The notes: generated from the sequence alone by a model not told the origin. DNA of 64,000 bases from Flavobacteriales bacterium (GCA_016705955.1 JADJKO010000010.1:1-64000); one strand, 5' to 3'. Positions 1 through 9,743 are shown, counted from the first letter of the stretch. Made by a program: numbers and translations.

Positions 1-1473
1 TCATCACCTTCCGGGGAAAGGAGCTGACCTACCAAGCGTGGGGCGGTGTGCCGCGTGAGGTCATCGACACCAACCGCACCTACAACGCATACACCTACGC
101 GAACGAGGTGGACCACTACGACCAGACGCATTACCAACTGCTCTTCGATCAGCAGCTCGGCGCGAACACCAAGGTGAACCTCACGCTCTTCCGCGTACTC
201 GGTGCGGGTTACTTCGAGCAGTACCGCGCCGACGACGATCTGGCCACCTACGGCATCGCACCCGCAGTGATCAACGGCGATACGATCACCACCAGCGACT
301 TCATCCGCCGCCGGTGGTTGGACAATACCCTCACCGGTGCCAACGCGAGTGCGGAGATCACCTTCGGTGCGCATCGCTTGGTGCTCGGCGGCAGTTATGC
401 GCACTATGAGGGCGCGCATTTCGGTGAGGTGATCTGGGCGCGGTACGCCGGAGCAACGAACATCCGCGATCGCTACTACCAGGATGATGCGCGCAAGACC
501 GACGGCAACGCGTTCGCGAAACTGAACTACGCGATCAACCCACGACTCGATGTGTTCGGGGATGTGCAAGTGCGGACACGTGGCGCATCGTCTCTCCATG
601 TTCAACACCGACTTCGTGGCCACCCCGCAAACGGTCGCGTACACCTTCTTCAACCCGAAGGCCGGCGTGCTGTGGAAGGTGAATGCCACCGACAAGGCCT
701 ACGCATCCGTCGCCGTCGCGAACCGCGAACCGGACCGTGAGGACCTGGTGGAGACCACGCCGGAAAGCCGTCCGCGCAGCGAGCAATTGGTGGACTACGA
801 ACTCGGCTACGAGCGACGCAGCGCGCGCTTCAGTGGCGGTGTGAACCTCTACTACATGGACTACCGGGACCAGCTCGTCCTCACCGGTGAATTGAACGAT
901 GTCGGTGCCGCGCTGCGCACGAACGTGAAGAGCAGCTACCGCGCGGGTGCGGAACTGACCTTCGCCGCGCAACTCACCAAGCGCCTCACCTGGCGCGGCA
1001 ATGCGACGTTCAGCGCAAACAAGGTGCGCAACTACACCGAGTTTCTGGATGACTGGGACAACGGTGGACAGGTCGCCGTGGAACATGCCGAGAGCGACCT
1101 CTCCTTCTCCCCGTCGCTGATCGCCGGAAGCGAGTTGAGCGTCCGCCTCCTCGAAAAGGAAAAGCGCGCGCGCGTGGACCTCACGCTCGTGACGAAATAC
1201 GTCGGCACGCAATACCTCGACAACAGCGCCAGCGCGGACCGCCAACTGGATCCTTACGTGGTACACGACGCCCGCGTGAACGTGACGCTCTTCGGCTTAA
1301 GAGGAACCCGCAGTGTGGACCTCAACCTCACGGTGCGCAACCTCTTCAGTGAACTCTACGAGAGCAACGGCTGGGCGTACAGTTATATGAGCGATGGGCG
1401 GCGGCAGGAACTCGTGGGCCTGTACCCGCAAGCGCCGGTGAACGTCCTGGGTGGAGTGGCTGTGCGGTTCTGA
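1..1473 (+). CDS. TonB-dependent receptor, C-terminal part, frameshifted
   Basis: Outer-membrane beta-barrel receptor for TonB-driven uptake; the substrate cannot be told. The 5' end lies outside the window. Reading is open from nt 3 in one frame (QAWGGVPREVIDTNRTYNAY...) to about nt 578, then continues in the next frame (FNTDF...YTFFNPKAGVLW, SEQLVDYELGYE) to the stop at 1471-1473. Dropping one base in gcggacacgtgg near 577-581 would rejoin the frames. Alternating short hydrophobic/polar strands and the terminal ...GGVAVRF, ending in an aromatic residue, are typical of the last barrel strand. Whether the shift is an assembly error or a real mutation cannot be decided here. Family confidence is high; specificity is unknown. 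Confidence 0.8.
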
Positions 1474-2192
1474 AAACGTGCGGCCGCGTGCATCGTACCG
1501 ACCGGCCCTATTGTATGAGGTGGTCCCAGCGATCGGGACCGGTTCCGTGCATTGTTGATAACCTCCTTCGATGAAAAGGACCATTTGCCCGACCGGGACG
1601 ATAATTCTTTTGTTCGGAACGAACAGACCCTATACATTGGTCCGCCCTTTCGTCCCATTACCTACCAAACCCTTCCCTCCCGGAACGCTCCACGAGCAAC
1701 GATCCTTGGCTATTCCTGCGCCGTGATCACCGATCATGGTCGCACCCGAAACACCAGCAGGCCCACCGGCCTTACCAACGTCCGCGCTACGAATGCGCAT
1801 CTGGAAACGAAAACCCTACTCAACCCAAAACCCCAAACAGATGAATGCTAGAAGCTCTTGGAACTGCCGCTCTCCGCATGGGCGCATTGAGTACCAGGTG
1901 GAGCATCCTCGCCTTGGCGCCTCCGGTATCTGGACCGAGCATCGAATGCCAGGTATTTGGGCCGCGCGACCACCTCACCAGCGCGGGAACCTGGTGAGCC
2001 AGAACTGCGACCTCATACCAAATCTCCGCAAGGGCGTACCTCAGGTTCGCGGGTAATGGCCACCACACCTGGACTGCTGGGTCGCACCTAGTTCTGGTCG
2101 CCACCTGCGCGGCCTTAGCACCTGTTCGATACCTGCTTGCGACTCTACTCCCGGGGACCGGCGGTCACTGCTCGCGTCACCGGGGATGATAG
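1474..2192 (+). other. gene-poor stretch, possible eroded 5' end of the secreted protein
   Basis: No convincing open frame is seen. An A-rich leader followed by ATG at 1841 (ccccaaacagatgaatgc) looks like a Bacteroidota translation start. A frame that would encode a hydrophobic signal-like stretch after it is broken by several indels. This may be the damaged N-terminal part of the secreted protein that becomes readable near 2270, but that is inference. Confidence 0.35.
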
Positions 2193-3536
2193 TTGCCCAC
2201 AATCGACGTTCAGCTACCTCGAGACCGCCGTACGACACGCTCGGACCTGCTGACGTCAACTATGCCCGTGCATAGCTTTGACGGCGTGTTACCCAGCGTA
2301 CTGAGCTATTACTACACTGGCGGCGGTGGAGGCAGGCTCTGTACGTCCTGCACACCTGCGGATGTTGCGCTCGGGGTCATCGGCACCACGGTGTTCGGCT
2401 ACAGCGCCAGCGGTAATGCCGGCAACGGCGGCAAGTGGGTCGCTTCCTTCACCGGTGAAGCGGGTGCCACCTATCACTTCGACCTGTGCCCGGGCACACC
2501 CGGCACTGCCGGTGCTGCCAACTACGATATCGACATCAAGATCCTGAACTCCGCATGCACGATCCTGACAGGCCAGGACGGCAGTTGCACGGGCGGGTCG
2601 AGTTCCTACCAGCCGAATGATTTCACATGGGTATGCCCTTCTGCGGGCACCTACTACTGCACCGTGGCGCCGTATAGTTCGTACGCGTCGCACACCTGTA
2701 CGGGTACCGCAGCGAACACGCATACGTTGAGCTATTATAAGGTCGCGGGCGGCGGTCCTGCCCCCTGCTTCAGCGCACCGAACGGCGAATATCCGCCCGG
2801 TGCCGTAACACCCGTCTGTGATGGCGTCCCGCACGATGTGTCCGGCTGCGGTTTTGCGGGCGAATACACCACACTGAACCTCACGTCCGGCGTGAACTAC
2901 ATCTTCACCAGCAGCAATGCGGCGGATTGGATCACCATCAGCAACAACACCGGTACCGTGGGCTACGTGTACGGGCTCAGCCCACAGAGCTACACCCCTA
3001 CCAGCAGCACCACCTACCGGTTCTTTACGCATACCAGTTCCGCTTGTGCTGCTGAGTCTGTTTGCCGGACCCGCTACGTGCAGTGCGGTTCGCCGCCACC
3101 TCCGCCCCCGAACAATAACTGCGGTGTGAGCCCGATCACTCTTACCGTGGGCGCCAATGGTTACTGTCCGGGTGGGGCCACGGCTGGCACCACGGTGGGT
3201 GCCACCGGTGGTGCAGCGCCATACCCCTCCTGCTTGGTCGCAGGTCTTACGGATGTATGGTACTCGTTCCTCTCGGGTTCCAATACAAGCATCCAGTTCA
3301 ATATCGTTCTGGGGACCATGACGGCCCGGGCGATCCAGGTGCTTACCGCGCGTGCGGAGGCACGGAGGTGTACTGCCTGGGTGACGTGTCCAGTGGTCCC
3401 TTCCCGGGCTGACCGGCACGCCCTTACATCCTTCGGGTCCTCACCACAGTGGCTGGTGCGGGCACCTTCACCATCTGCTTGCAGGCCCCGCCCACACCAC
3501 CGGCGAACGATGCCTGCGCGAACGCGATCGTCGTGA
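2193..3536 (+). CDS. secreted T9SS-substrate protein, N-terminal fragment
   Basis: First readable piece of a large secreted protein; the TTG start is only the frame limit and convincing coding begins near 2270. It holds Cys- and Gly-rich segments with the aromatic GTYYCTVAPY / GATYHFDLCPG pattern typical of repeated extracellular beta-sandwich modules in Bacteroidota secreted proteins. A PPPPPP linker is followed by another module (CGVSPITLTVGANGYCPGG, DVWYSF). After FNIVLGTMTA (about 3330) this frame turns to nonsense. Protein-like sequence (ACGGTEVYCLGDVSSGPFPG) continues in another frame, and at least two further indels lie near 3408 and 3425. Read with the next two entries as one broken gene. 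Function unknown. Confidence 0.6.
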   Translation: MPTIDVQLPRDRRTTRSDLLTSTMPVHSFDGVLPSVLSYYYTGGGGGRLCTSCTPADVALGVIGTTVFGYSASGNAGNGGKWVASFTGEAGATYHFDLCPGTPGTAGAANYDIDIKILNSACTILTGQDGSCTGGSSSYQPNDFTWVCPSAGTYYCTVAPYSSYASHTCTGTAANTHTLSYYKVAGGGPAPCFSAPNGEYPPGAVTPVCDGVPHDVSGCGFAGEYTTLNLTSGVNYIFTSSNAADWITISNNTGTVGYVYGLSPQSYTPTSSTTYRFFTHTSSACAAESVCRTRYVQCGSPPPPPPNNNCGVSPITLTVGANGYCPGGATAGTTVGATGGAAPYPSCLVAGLTDVWYSFLSGSNTSIQFNIVLGTMTARAIQVLTARAEARRCTAWVTCPVVPSRADRHALTSFGSSPQWLVRAPSPSACRPRPHHRRTMPARTRSS

Positions 3537-5419
3537 ACACCTATCCGTACACGAGCGCGGTCATCAGCACCGCCGCTGCAACGGATGATTACACGGCGTC
3601 CACCTGCGACGGCCCGTACAAGAACGTGTGGTGGAAGGTGAGCGGCGTATGCGGCACCATGACAGCGACCACGTGCGGATCGAGCTTCGATACGGAGTTG
3701 TCCGTGTTCAGCGGTAGCTGCGGCGCGCTTGTGCAAGTAGGCTGCAATGACGATGGCGGTAGCTGCGGCGGCCTCCTCTCCAGCGTGAGCTGGACGGCCA
3801 CGCAGGGCACGGACTACTACATCTCTGCGGGCAGTTATTACGTGGCAGGATCCACAGGCAACATCCAAGTGAACGTGACCGTGACGGATGCCGATGGTGA
3901 TGGCGTGGGCGATGCCTGCGACAACTGCGTAAGCGTATCGAACACGGCCCAGACGGATACCGATGGGGATGGCGTGGGCGATGCCTGCGATTCTGATGAC
4001 GACAACGACGGTGTGGCCGATGGTTCGGACAATGCTCCGCTCAATCCGTTCAGCTGCCAGGACCTCGATGGCGACGGTTGCGATGATTGCTCCGTAGGGA
4101 CCGATGGTTTCGGACCTTTTGCGGACTTCAACACGGCCAATGATGGCCCCGATCTCGACAGCGATGGGATCTGCGATTCCGGTGACAACTGTCCTTCGGA
4201 TGCCAACCCGGCGCAGACCAACAGCGATGCTGATGCCTATGGCGATGCCTGCGACATCTGCCCCACGGTGACCAACGGAACACCCGGCGATGCGTGCGAT
4301 GACGGCAATGCATTCACCTTCAACGACATGCTCGGCGCCAGCCCTGCTTGCGGTTGCGCCGGTACGGCATGCACCCAATCGGTGACCATCGAAATGGGCA
4401 CCGATGGCGGTGGATTGCGTTGGGCACTGAAGGATGCAGGCAACAACACGGTGGTACAAAGCTCACCCGGCTACCCGGCGTACGAGTACCCACCAATGAG
4501 CCCGAACTACACCGAGACCACCTGCCTGCCCAACGGCGAGTTCTACTTCGTCTTCGAGGATGAGAACTGCGACGGTATCGCGGGCGGTGGCTACATCGTG
4601 CGTGTGGCCGGCAAGCGCGTGATCGACAACCGCAGCAACCTGGATCCGGTGGCATGCCCCAGCGCGATCACGGGCAACACGGGTGTGAATGTGCCCACCG
4701 GCAACGACCGCCTGATCAGCACCAGCTGTGATCGCCTCGACCTGCGCCGGAACACGAACGGCTGCTCGGACAAGCTCACGGCGGACAATACCCCCAACGG
4801 CACCAGCGGCAACGTGTACCAGTTCTGGATCTACGAGCCCAATGGTGGCCTGAGCATCCGCTTCCCCGCCAACGGTCCGGGATCCAACCAGGTGAGCATG
4901 GCCAACCTGCCATCCTTGGTGAGTGGTACCATGTACAACGTGCGCGTGCGTACCCGCATCAGTCCGGGCGTATGGCGCGCATGGGGCAATGCCTGCCGCA
5001 TGATGATCGACAACGTGGTGGGCCAGTGCAAGAAGACCTCCCTGTATGACGATGTGAGCAGCCCCAACTGGTCCTGCGGACGGAACATCACGCTGCCTGT
5101 GGGCAACCAGGGCAACAACCAAGGCAACAAATTGGTGGCTTGGCCGGTGACCCGCATCTTCATGAACCAGGCAGGCAACTGCGTGAACGATCCCGCCACC
5201 AAGTACCAGTGGCGCTTCCGGATCCCTGCTGAAGGCATCGTGCTCGTGCGCAACAGCGCCAACTACAGCACCTTCATGGAGAACGCGGCCATCATCGCCA
5301 CGCCGCCCACCGCGACCGACACCTTCCAAGTTTGCAAGACCTACCAAGTGGAAGTGCGTGCCAGCTTCGATGGCGGCCAAAACTGGTGCATCGGTGGTAC
5401 GGATCCTATGCCGACCTGA
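3449..5419 (+). CDS. secreted T9SS-substrate protein, central fragment with TSP3-like calcium repeats
   Basis: Central part of the same broken gene. It opens with a module starting ANDACANAIVVNTYPYT, common in Bacteroidota adhesin-like proteins. It continues with thrombospondin type-3-like calcium loops (DADGDGVGDACDNC, DTDGDGVGDACDSDDDNDG, DLDGDGCDDC, DLDSDGICDSGDNC) over roughly residues 145-270. The later half (FYFVFEDENCDGI, NVYQFWIYEPNGG, YNVRVRTRI) looks like repeated fibronectin-like sheets. The frame ends early at 5417-5419 because of an indel near 5395-5405; the sense SYADLTPWGKVCEVYTQACF resumes in the next frame. Expected to be exported through the type IX pore and surface-attached or released. 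Confidence 0.65.
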   Translation: MAGAGTFTICLQAPPTPPANDACANAIVVNTYPYTSAVISTAAATDDYTASTCDGPYKNVWWKVSGVCGTMTATTCGSSFDTELSVFSGSCGALVQVGCNDDGGSCGGLLSSVSWTATQGTDYYISAGSYYVAGSTGNIQVNVTVTDADGDGVGDACDNCVSVSNTAQTDTDGDGVGDACDSDDDNDGVADGSDNAPLNPFSCQDLDGDGCDDCSVGTDGFGPFADFNTANDGPDLDSDGICDSGDNCPSDANPAQTNSDADAYGDACDICPTVTNGTPGDACDDGNAFTFNDMLGASPACGCAGTACTQSVTIEMGTDGGGLRWALKDAGNNTVVQSSPGYPAYEYPPMSPNYTETTCLPNGEFYFVFEDENCDGIAGGGYIVRVAGKRVIDNRSNLDPVACPSAITGNTGVNVPTGNDRLISTSCDRLDLRRNTNGCSDKLTADNTPNGTSGNVYQFWIYEPNGGLSIRFPANGPGSNQVSMANLPSLVSGTMYNVRVRTRISPGVWRAWGNACRMMIDNVVGQCKKTSLYDDVSSPNWSCGRNITLPVGNQGNNQGNKLVAWPVTRIFMNQAGNCVNDPATKYQWRFRIPAEGIVLVRNSANYSTFMENAAIIATPPTATDTFQVCKTYQVEVRASFDGGQNWCIGGTDPMPT

Positions 5420-5766
5420 CCCCGTGGGGCAAGGTCTGCGAGGTGTACACCCAAGCATGCTTCCAGCCGGGTGGCAACCAGAACATGGCGACCGACAGTG
5501 GCGCGGCCATGCACATGTACCCGAACCCGAACCGTGGCGATCAGCTCTTCTTGAGCCTCGACGCCATTGAAGAGGGTGTGAACACGGTGAGCGTGGACAT
5601 CTATGACACCTTCGGCAAGCGCGTGACCGCGCGGACGATCGCAGTGCAAGATGGCTTCATCAACACCGTGCTGGAACTGAACGGCGAACTGGCCACGGGC
5701 CTGTACATGGTCAACATCACCGCAGGGGGTGCCGTGTACACCGAGCGACTGGTGATCCAGAAGTAA
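5332..5766 (+). CDS. secreted protein C-terminal fragment with type IX (type A) sorting domain
   Basis: Last piece of the broken secreted-protein gene; true coding in this frame begins near 5400. It contains a classic type A sorting domain: MYPNPNRGDQLFLSL, then VSVDIYDTFGKRV, then ELATGLYMVNITAGG and a basic end ERLVIQK. This domain directs outer-membrane passage through the T9SS, whose SprA channel is encoded at 33196-40464. The gene is followed by a strong terminator, so it ends its transcription unit. Confidence 0.75.
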   Translation: MQDLPSGSACQLRWRPKLVHRWYGSYADLTPWGKVCEVYTQACFQPGGNQNMATDSGAAMHMYPNPNRGDQLFLSLDAIEEGVNTVSVDIYDTFGKRVTARTIAVQDGFINTVLELNGELATGLYMVNITAGGAVYTERLVIQK

Positions 5767-5785
5767 GGCACCACACGAAGAATGG

Positions 5786-5823
5786 AACGGCGCTCACCGC
5801 AAGGTGGGCGCCGTTCTGCTTTT
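5786..5823 (+). terminator. intrinsic terminator after the secreted-protein gene
   Basis: A 13-bp nearly perfect stem (aacggcgctcacc / ggtgggcgccgtt, loop gcaa) is followed by ctgctttt, about 20 nt after the stop codon. Confidence 0.8.
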
Positions 5824-5836
5824 CGGGAGGCCCATC

Positions 5837-5844
5837 TAGCTTCG
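5837..5844 (+). promoter_or_regulatory. TAGCTTCG promoter core
   Basis: Near-match to the Bacteroidota -7 element TAnnTTTG. It lies 4 nt before the ATG of the DCC-family gene and just after a terminator. No clear -33 TTG. Confidence 0.35.
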
Positions 5845-5848
5845 CTGC

Positions 5849-6256
5849 ATGACCAGCACTGCACCACCCGATCGCCTCATCTTCTTCGATGGGGTGTGCG
5901 GGTTATGCAACCGTTTCGTGGATAGGCTGCTCCGGCTTGACCACAATGCACGGTTCCGTTTCGCACCGCTGCAAGGCAGCACGGCGCGTGAACTTCTTCC
6001 CAGCGGCATGGCCGACGCGTTGAACACCGTGGTGTACCTGCGTGACGGCATCGTCCTTGTCCGGTCCGAAGCCGCGCTCCGGATCCTGATCGATCTGGGC
6101 GGATGGCGCGCGGTGTACCGGGTGTTCTTCATCGTCCCCCGCTTCTTGCGCGATGCCGTGTACGACTGGATCTCGCGGCATCGCTACGGCTGGTTCGGGA
6201 AGCATGATGCGTGTCGGATCCCCACACCGGAGGAGCGGGATCGCTTCCTTCCCTGA
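5849..6256 (+). CDS. DCC-family (DUF393) thiol-disulfide oxidoreductase-like protein
   Basis: 135 residues, the usual size for this family. The N-terminal signature is FFDGVCGLCNRFVDRLL: the DxxCxxC motif (D, C, C) expected near residue 12 after a beta-strand. It is followed by FRFAPLQGSTARELL and a VLVRSEAALRIL segment, conserved in DUF393/YuxK proteins. The family is thought to have a thioredoxin-like redox role, but no substrate is established. It stands alone between a terminator and the ABC exporter genes. Family call is secure; biological role unknown. Confidence 0.85.
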   Translation: MTSTAPPDRLIFFDGVCGLCNRFVDRLLRLDHNARFRFAPLQGSTARELLPSGMADALNTVVYLRDGIVLVRSEAALRILIDLGGWRAVYRVFFIVPRFLRDAVYDWISRHRYGWFGKHDACRIPTPEERDRFLP

Positions 6257-6343
6257 TCACGATCACACGAGCGGCGCATGGTCCGCGCCAGCGGGGCAAG
6301 CACCACGAAGAGCGCGGCTACCTTCGCCCACGAACTTCCCCTC

Positions 6344-7285
6344 ATGCTCCAAGTAGAAGGCGTCAGCAAACGGTTCGGTGACTTCACCGCGCTGGATGGC
6401 ATCACCATGGACGTGCCGCCCGGACAGGTCTTCGGCTTGTTGGGCCCGAACGGTGCGGGCAAGACCACGTTGATCCGCATCATCACCCGCATCACCGGTC
6501 CGGATGAAGGACGCGTGTTGCTGGACGGCAAACCGATGCGCGATGCCGATGTGGCACGCATGGGCTACCTGCCGGAGGAGCGTGGACTGTACAAGAAGAT
6601 GAAGGTGGGCGAGCAGGCGCTCTACCTCGCGCGGTTGAAAGGACTCACGAAGGCGGACGCGACCAAACGCTTGAAGGCGTGGTTCGAACGGTGGGGGATC
6701 GATGGCTGGTGGAACAAGAAGGTGGAGGAACTGAGCAAGGGCATGGCGCAGAAGGTGCAGTTCATCACCACGGTGCTGCATGAACCGAAGCTGATCATCC
6801 TCGATGAACCGTTCAGCGGCTTCGATCCCATCAACGCCGACCTGATCCGTACGGAGATCATCCGCCTGCGCAATGAGGGCGTCACGGTGATGCTGAGCAC
6901 GCACAGCATGCCGAGCGTGGAGGAGTTGTGCGACAACATCGGCCTCATCGACAAGGCGCGGCTGATGCTCCACGGCAACGTGAAGGAGATCCGGAAGCAG
7001 TACGCCACGAACACGTACCGGATCGAATACGACGGCAATCGCGTGGCGCTGGGCAACGCCCTCTCCTTCACCGGTGAACTCGTCGGCGCCGAGGACCGCG
7101 ATGACCACCACATGGCCCGTGTGCGCATCGCGAAAGGATCCACGGTGAATGATGTGCTGCGCCAACTGTTGCCGACCGTGGCGATCCATGGCGTACAAGA
7201 AGAAGTGCCCCGCATGCACGACATCTTCATCCGCGCGGTGAGCGAACACCAGCCGGAGAACTTGGTCGTTGGAATGACAGAGTGA
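6344..7285 (+). CDS. ABC transporter ATP-binding protein (ABC-2 exporter type)
   Basis: ATPase subunit of a NatAB-like exporter. Walker A GPNGAGKTT, signature LSKGMAQKVQ, Walker B LIILDEPFSGFDP and the switch His in LSTHSM are all present. The C-terminal extension (TYRIEYDGNRVAL...VNDVLRQLLP) matches the tail found in sodium-efflux-type ATPases. An upstream in-frame start exists at 6278, but ATG 6344 gives the family's normal N-terminus (MLQVEGVSKRFGDF). The permease follows 100 bp downstream, separated by a repeat element. Substrate not predictable. Confidence 0.92.
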   Translation: MLQVEGVSKRFGDFTALDGITMDVPPGQVFGLLGPNGAGKTTLIRIITRITGPDEGRVLLDGKPMRDADVARMGYLPEERGLYKKMKVGEQALYLARLKGLTKADATKRLKAWFERWGIDGWWNKKVEELSKGMAQKVQFITTVLHEPKLIILDEPFSGFDPINADLIRTEIIRLRNEGVTVMLSTHSMPSVEELCDNIGLIDKARLMLHGNVKEIRKQYATNTYRIEYDGNRVALGNALSFTGELVGAEDRDDHHMARVRIAKGSTVNDVLRQLLPTVAIHGVQEEVPRMHDIFIRAVSEHQPENLVVGMTE

Positions 7286-7302
7286 TGCACACACACCGGC
7301 CC

Positions 7303-7378
7303 GCCGCACGTTGCGCGTTACGTGTTGACGGGTTGCGGGTTGACCCAACACGTAACGCGTAACCGCCCAACACGCAAC
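7303..7378 (+). repeat. dispersed GTTRCGYGTTACGTGTTG-type repeat, copy 1
   Basis: Imperfect inverted repeat built from GTTGCGCGTTACGTGTTG and GGGTTGCGGGTTG on the left and their complements (AACACGTAACGCG, AACACGCAAC) on the right. It fills the spacer between ABC ATPase and permease. A second copy with the same order lies at 30921-30995. Confidence 0.75.
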
Positions 7379-7385
7379 CCCTCGC

Positions 7386-8708
7386 ATGAACAAGACCCGG
7401 CTCATCATCTGGCGCGAATTCACCACGCGTGTGCGCAAGCCCAGCTTCCTGATCATGACGATCCTGGGGCCGCTCCTCATCGCCGGTGGCATCCTGGCCA
7501 TGGCGTGGATCGGATCACAGGAAAGCACCAAGCACCAGGTGCTGGTGATCGACACCGAAGGCGTGATCGGTCGCCGGTTGGAGGACACCGACAAGGTGAG
7601 CTTCTTCATTGATGGCAACCAGTGGCCGGACCCGGTCTTCAAGGCCAGCCCGTACACCATCCGCATCAACCTGCTGCCGGACGTGTTGAACGACCCGAAG
7701 GCGGACCTCTACTACAAGACTGTTCCGAGCGAGTTCGTAATGAGCCACATCCGCAACCAGTTGGACAAGACCATTGAATTGGCACGCTTGAAGAAGGAAC
7801 AGATCGACCCGGAAGCGTTCGAGCGCATCCGCAAACCGGTGGATATCGACTCCTTCGACATCGAGAAGGTGGGCACGCAATCGTATGCGCAGGAGCGCGC
7901 GATGATCGGCTTCTTCTTCGGCTACTTCATGTTCATCTTCATCTTCATGTACGGCGTGCAGGTGATGCGTGGCGTGATGGAGGAGAAGCAGAATCGCGTG
8001 GTGGAAGTGCTCATCAGCAGTGTGAAGCCGTTCCAGTTGATGATGGGCAAGATCATCGGGATCGCCCTCGTCGGCTTCACGCAGTTCATCCTGTGGATCG
8101 TGATCACCGGCACGCTCACCGTGGTAGGCATGTCCGTACTCGGCGCCGACCGGTACGATCCATCCGAGCTCGCACAACAAGGGATGACCACCGAGGTACG
8201 CGACCAGCTCATCAAGCAACAGATGCCTGCCGCCGACTCCGGGTTCGACCAGGAGAAGGTCGCGGACATCATCAAACAGGTGAACATCCCGCTCGTGCTG
8301 GTCACCTTCCTCTTCTACTTCATCTGCGGGTACCTGTTGTACAGTTCACTCCTTGCCGCCATCGGCAGCGCGGTGGACAGCGAGACGGACACGCAACAGT
8401 TCATGTTCCCGGTCACCTTGCCCATGATCATCGCCATCATCGTGGCGCAGATCGCCGTGATGAACCCGGCAAGTCCTGCGGTGATCTGGTGCAGCTTCAT
8501 CCCTTTCACCAGCCCGATCGTGATGATGGTGCGCGTGGCGATGGGCAGCGCGCCGCTCTGGCAATTGCTGCTCAGCATGGGCCTGCTGGTGATCACCTTC
8601 ATCGGTACCACGTGGTTGGCTGGACGGATCTACCGCACAGGCATCCTCATGTACGGCAAGAAGATCAGCTGGAAGGAACTGGGGAAGTGGTTGTTCTACA
8701 AAGGATAG
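7386..8708 (+). CDS. ABC-2 family transporter permease
   Basis: 440 residues; membrane partner of the preceding ATPase. One N-terminal membrane segment (FLIMTILGPLLIAGGILAMAW) is followed by a long extracytoplasmic region (about residues 40-170). Then come a cluster of segments (FFFGYFMFIFIFMYGVQVM, IIGIALVGFTQFILWIV, LVLVTFLFYFICGYLLY, FPVTLPMIIAIIVAQIAV, LLLSMGLLVITFIGTTW). The motif GVMEEKQNRVVEVLISSVKP after the second segment is the conserved coupling loop of ABC-2/NatB permeases. Probably exports a small molecule or ion; substrate unknown. Confidence 0.9.
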   Translation: MNKTRLIIWREFTTRVRKPSFLIMTILGPLLIAGGILAMAWIGSQESTKHQVLVIDTEGVIGRRLEDTDKVSFFIDGNQWPDPVFKASPYTIRINLLPDVLNDPKADLYYKTVPSEFVMSHIRNQLDKTIELARLKKEQIDPEAFERIRKPVDIDSFDIEKVGTQSYAQERAMIGFFFGYFMFIFIFMYGVQVMRGVMEEKQNRVVEVLISSVKPFQLMMGKIIGIALVGFTQFILWIVITGTLTVVGMSVLGADRYDPSELAQQGMTTEVRDQLIKQQMPAADSGFDQEKVADIIKQVNIPLVLVTFLFYFICGYLLYSSLLAAIGSAVDSETDTQQFMFPVTLPMIIAIIVAQIAVMNPASPAVIWCSFIPFTSPIVMMVRVAMGSAPLWQLLLSMGLLVITFIGTTWLAGRIYRTGILMYGKKISWKELGKWLFYKG

Positions 8709-8710
8709 AA

Positions 8711-8808
8711 CGCTGCAGGCTGCACGCTTCACGCTCGATCGACCATGAGAGAACGATCACCTTCGACCGATCACGCGTGCAGCGTGCGGCGTCCCGCCTG
8801 AAGCGTAC
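8711..8808. repeat. GC-rich imperfect inverted repeat in the spacer
   Basis: Left arm cgctgcaggctgcacgcttc and right arm gcgtgcagcgtgcggcg are related as an imperfect palindrome filling the spacer between the permease and the phosphatase gene. It resembles extragenic repeat elements. No second copy was found in this window. Confidence 0.4.
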
Positions 8809-8813
8809 CCATC

Positions 8814-9725
8814 ATGCGCGAAGCCATCATCGATCTCGGCACGAACACTTTCAATTTATTGGTCTTCGAGCGCGGTGATGCAGGCTTGAACGTCGTGCAT
8901 AGTGCGGAGCTTCCTGTCTTCCTAGGGAAAGGCGGCATCGAGAACCGAAGAATCGCGGAGGATGCGTTCACGCGAGGGATGGAAGCGTTGCGAACACACA
9001 AGGCCACAGCGCAAGAATACGGAGCAACGCACATGCGTGGTTTCGGAACCTCGGCGTTGCGGAGTGCGCGCAACGGCAAGGACTTCGTGGAACAGGTTCG
9101 GCGTGAATTGGACATCGCGATCACGGTGATCCCCGGTGAAGAGGAAGCCGACCTGATCCTTGCTGGCGTTCGGCAAGCGGTGCCCTTCGGCAAGCAGCCT
9201 TCGTTGGTGATGGACATCGGCGGCGGCAGCATCGAGTTCATCCTCGCCACCAACAGGGCGCTGATGTGGAAGCGCAGTTTCGAACTCGGCGTGACGCGTT
9301 TGCGCGAGCGGATCCCGATCAGCGATCCGATCACGGTGGACGAGGAAGCACGCATCGCGCAATACCTCGACAGTCAGTTGGAAGGGCTCTACGCCGTGGT
9401 GGAGCGCCAAGAGCCGCATGTCCTCGTGGGCAGCGCAGGCAGCTTCGATACGCTCGCGCACATCATCGCTGCGGATCGCGGCATCACCATCCCATCGGAC
9501 ACGAACAAGCTCGCGTTCACAGCACTCGAGTTCGACGCGCTGCGTGATCGCATTTTACGCTTGACCTGCAGTGAACGCTCACGTGTACCCGGCCTGCCGG
9601 AGCATCGCGTGGAGACCATCCCCTATGCCCTCATCGCCATCGAACGCGTCCTGATCGCGGGCGGCATCCGCGAACTGGCGTGGAGCCGGTATGCACTGAA
9701 GGAGGGCGCCGCGATGCGCTCGTAG
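8814..9725 (+). CDS. Ppx/GppA family phosphatase (exopolyphosphatase-like)
   Basis: 303 residues, the size of the single-domain Ppx/GppA proteins common in Bacteroidota; the C-terminal HD domain of E. coli Ppx is missing. ASKHA-fold nucleotide-binding motifs are visible: IIDLGTNTFNLLVFE (phosphate 1), LVMDIGGGSIEFIL (phosphate 2) and VGSAGSFDTLA (adenosine region). The catalytic acid sits in the VIPGEEEADLILAGV block. Expected activity is hydrolysis of polyphosphate or pppGpp. The YitT-type gene follows 30 bp later with its own promoter-like element. Confidence 0.88.
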   Translation: MREAIIDLGTNTFNLLVFERGDAGLNVVHSAELPVFLGKGGIENRRIAEDAFTRGMEALRTHKATAQEYGATHMRGFGTSALRSARNGKDFVEQVRRELDIAITVIPGEEEADLILAGVRQAVPFGKQPSLVMDIGGGSIEFILATNRALMWKRSFELGVTRLRERIPISDPITVDEEARIAQYLDSQLEGLYAVVERQEPHVLVGSAGSFDTLAHIIAADRGITIPSDTNKLAFTALEFDALRDRILRLTCSERSRVPGLPEHRVETIPYALIAIERVLIAGGIRELAWSRYALKEGAAMRS

Positions 9726-9743
9726 CCGCAACGGCCGAACCGG

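Noticed and set aside
3161..4459. Minus-strand frame over the secreted calcium-repeat protein
   Set aside because: Mirrors repeated Asp/Gly codons of the real strand; the T9SS sorting domain and calcium loops fix the plus strand as coding.
2193..5766. Programmed frameshifting in the secreted-protein gene
   Set aside because: At least four shifts in different sequence contexts, with an additional in-frame stop, fit errors or decay, not a single recoding site.
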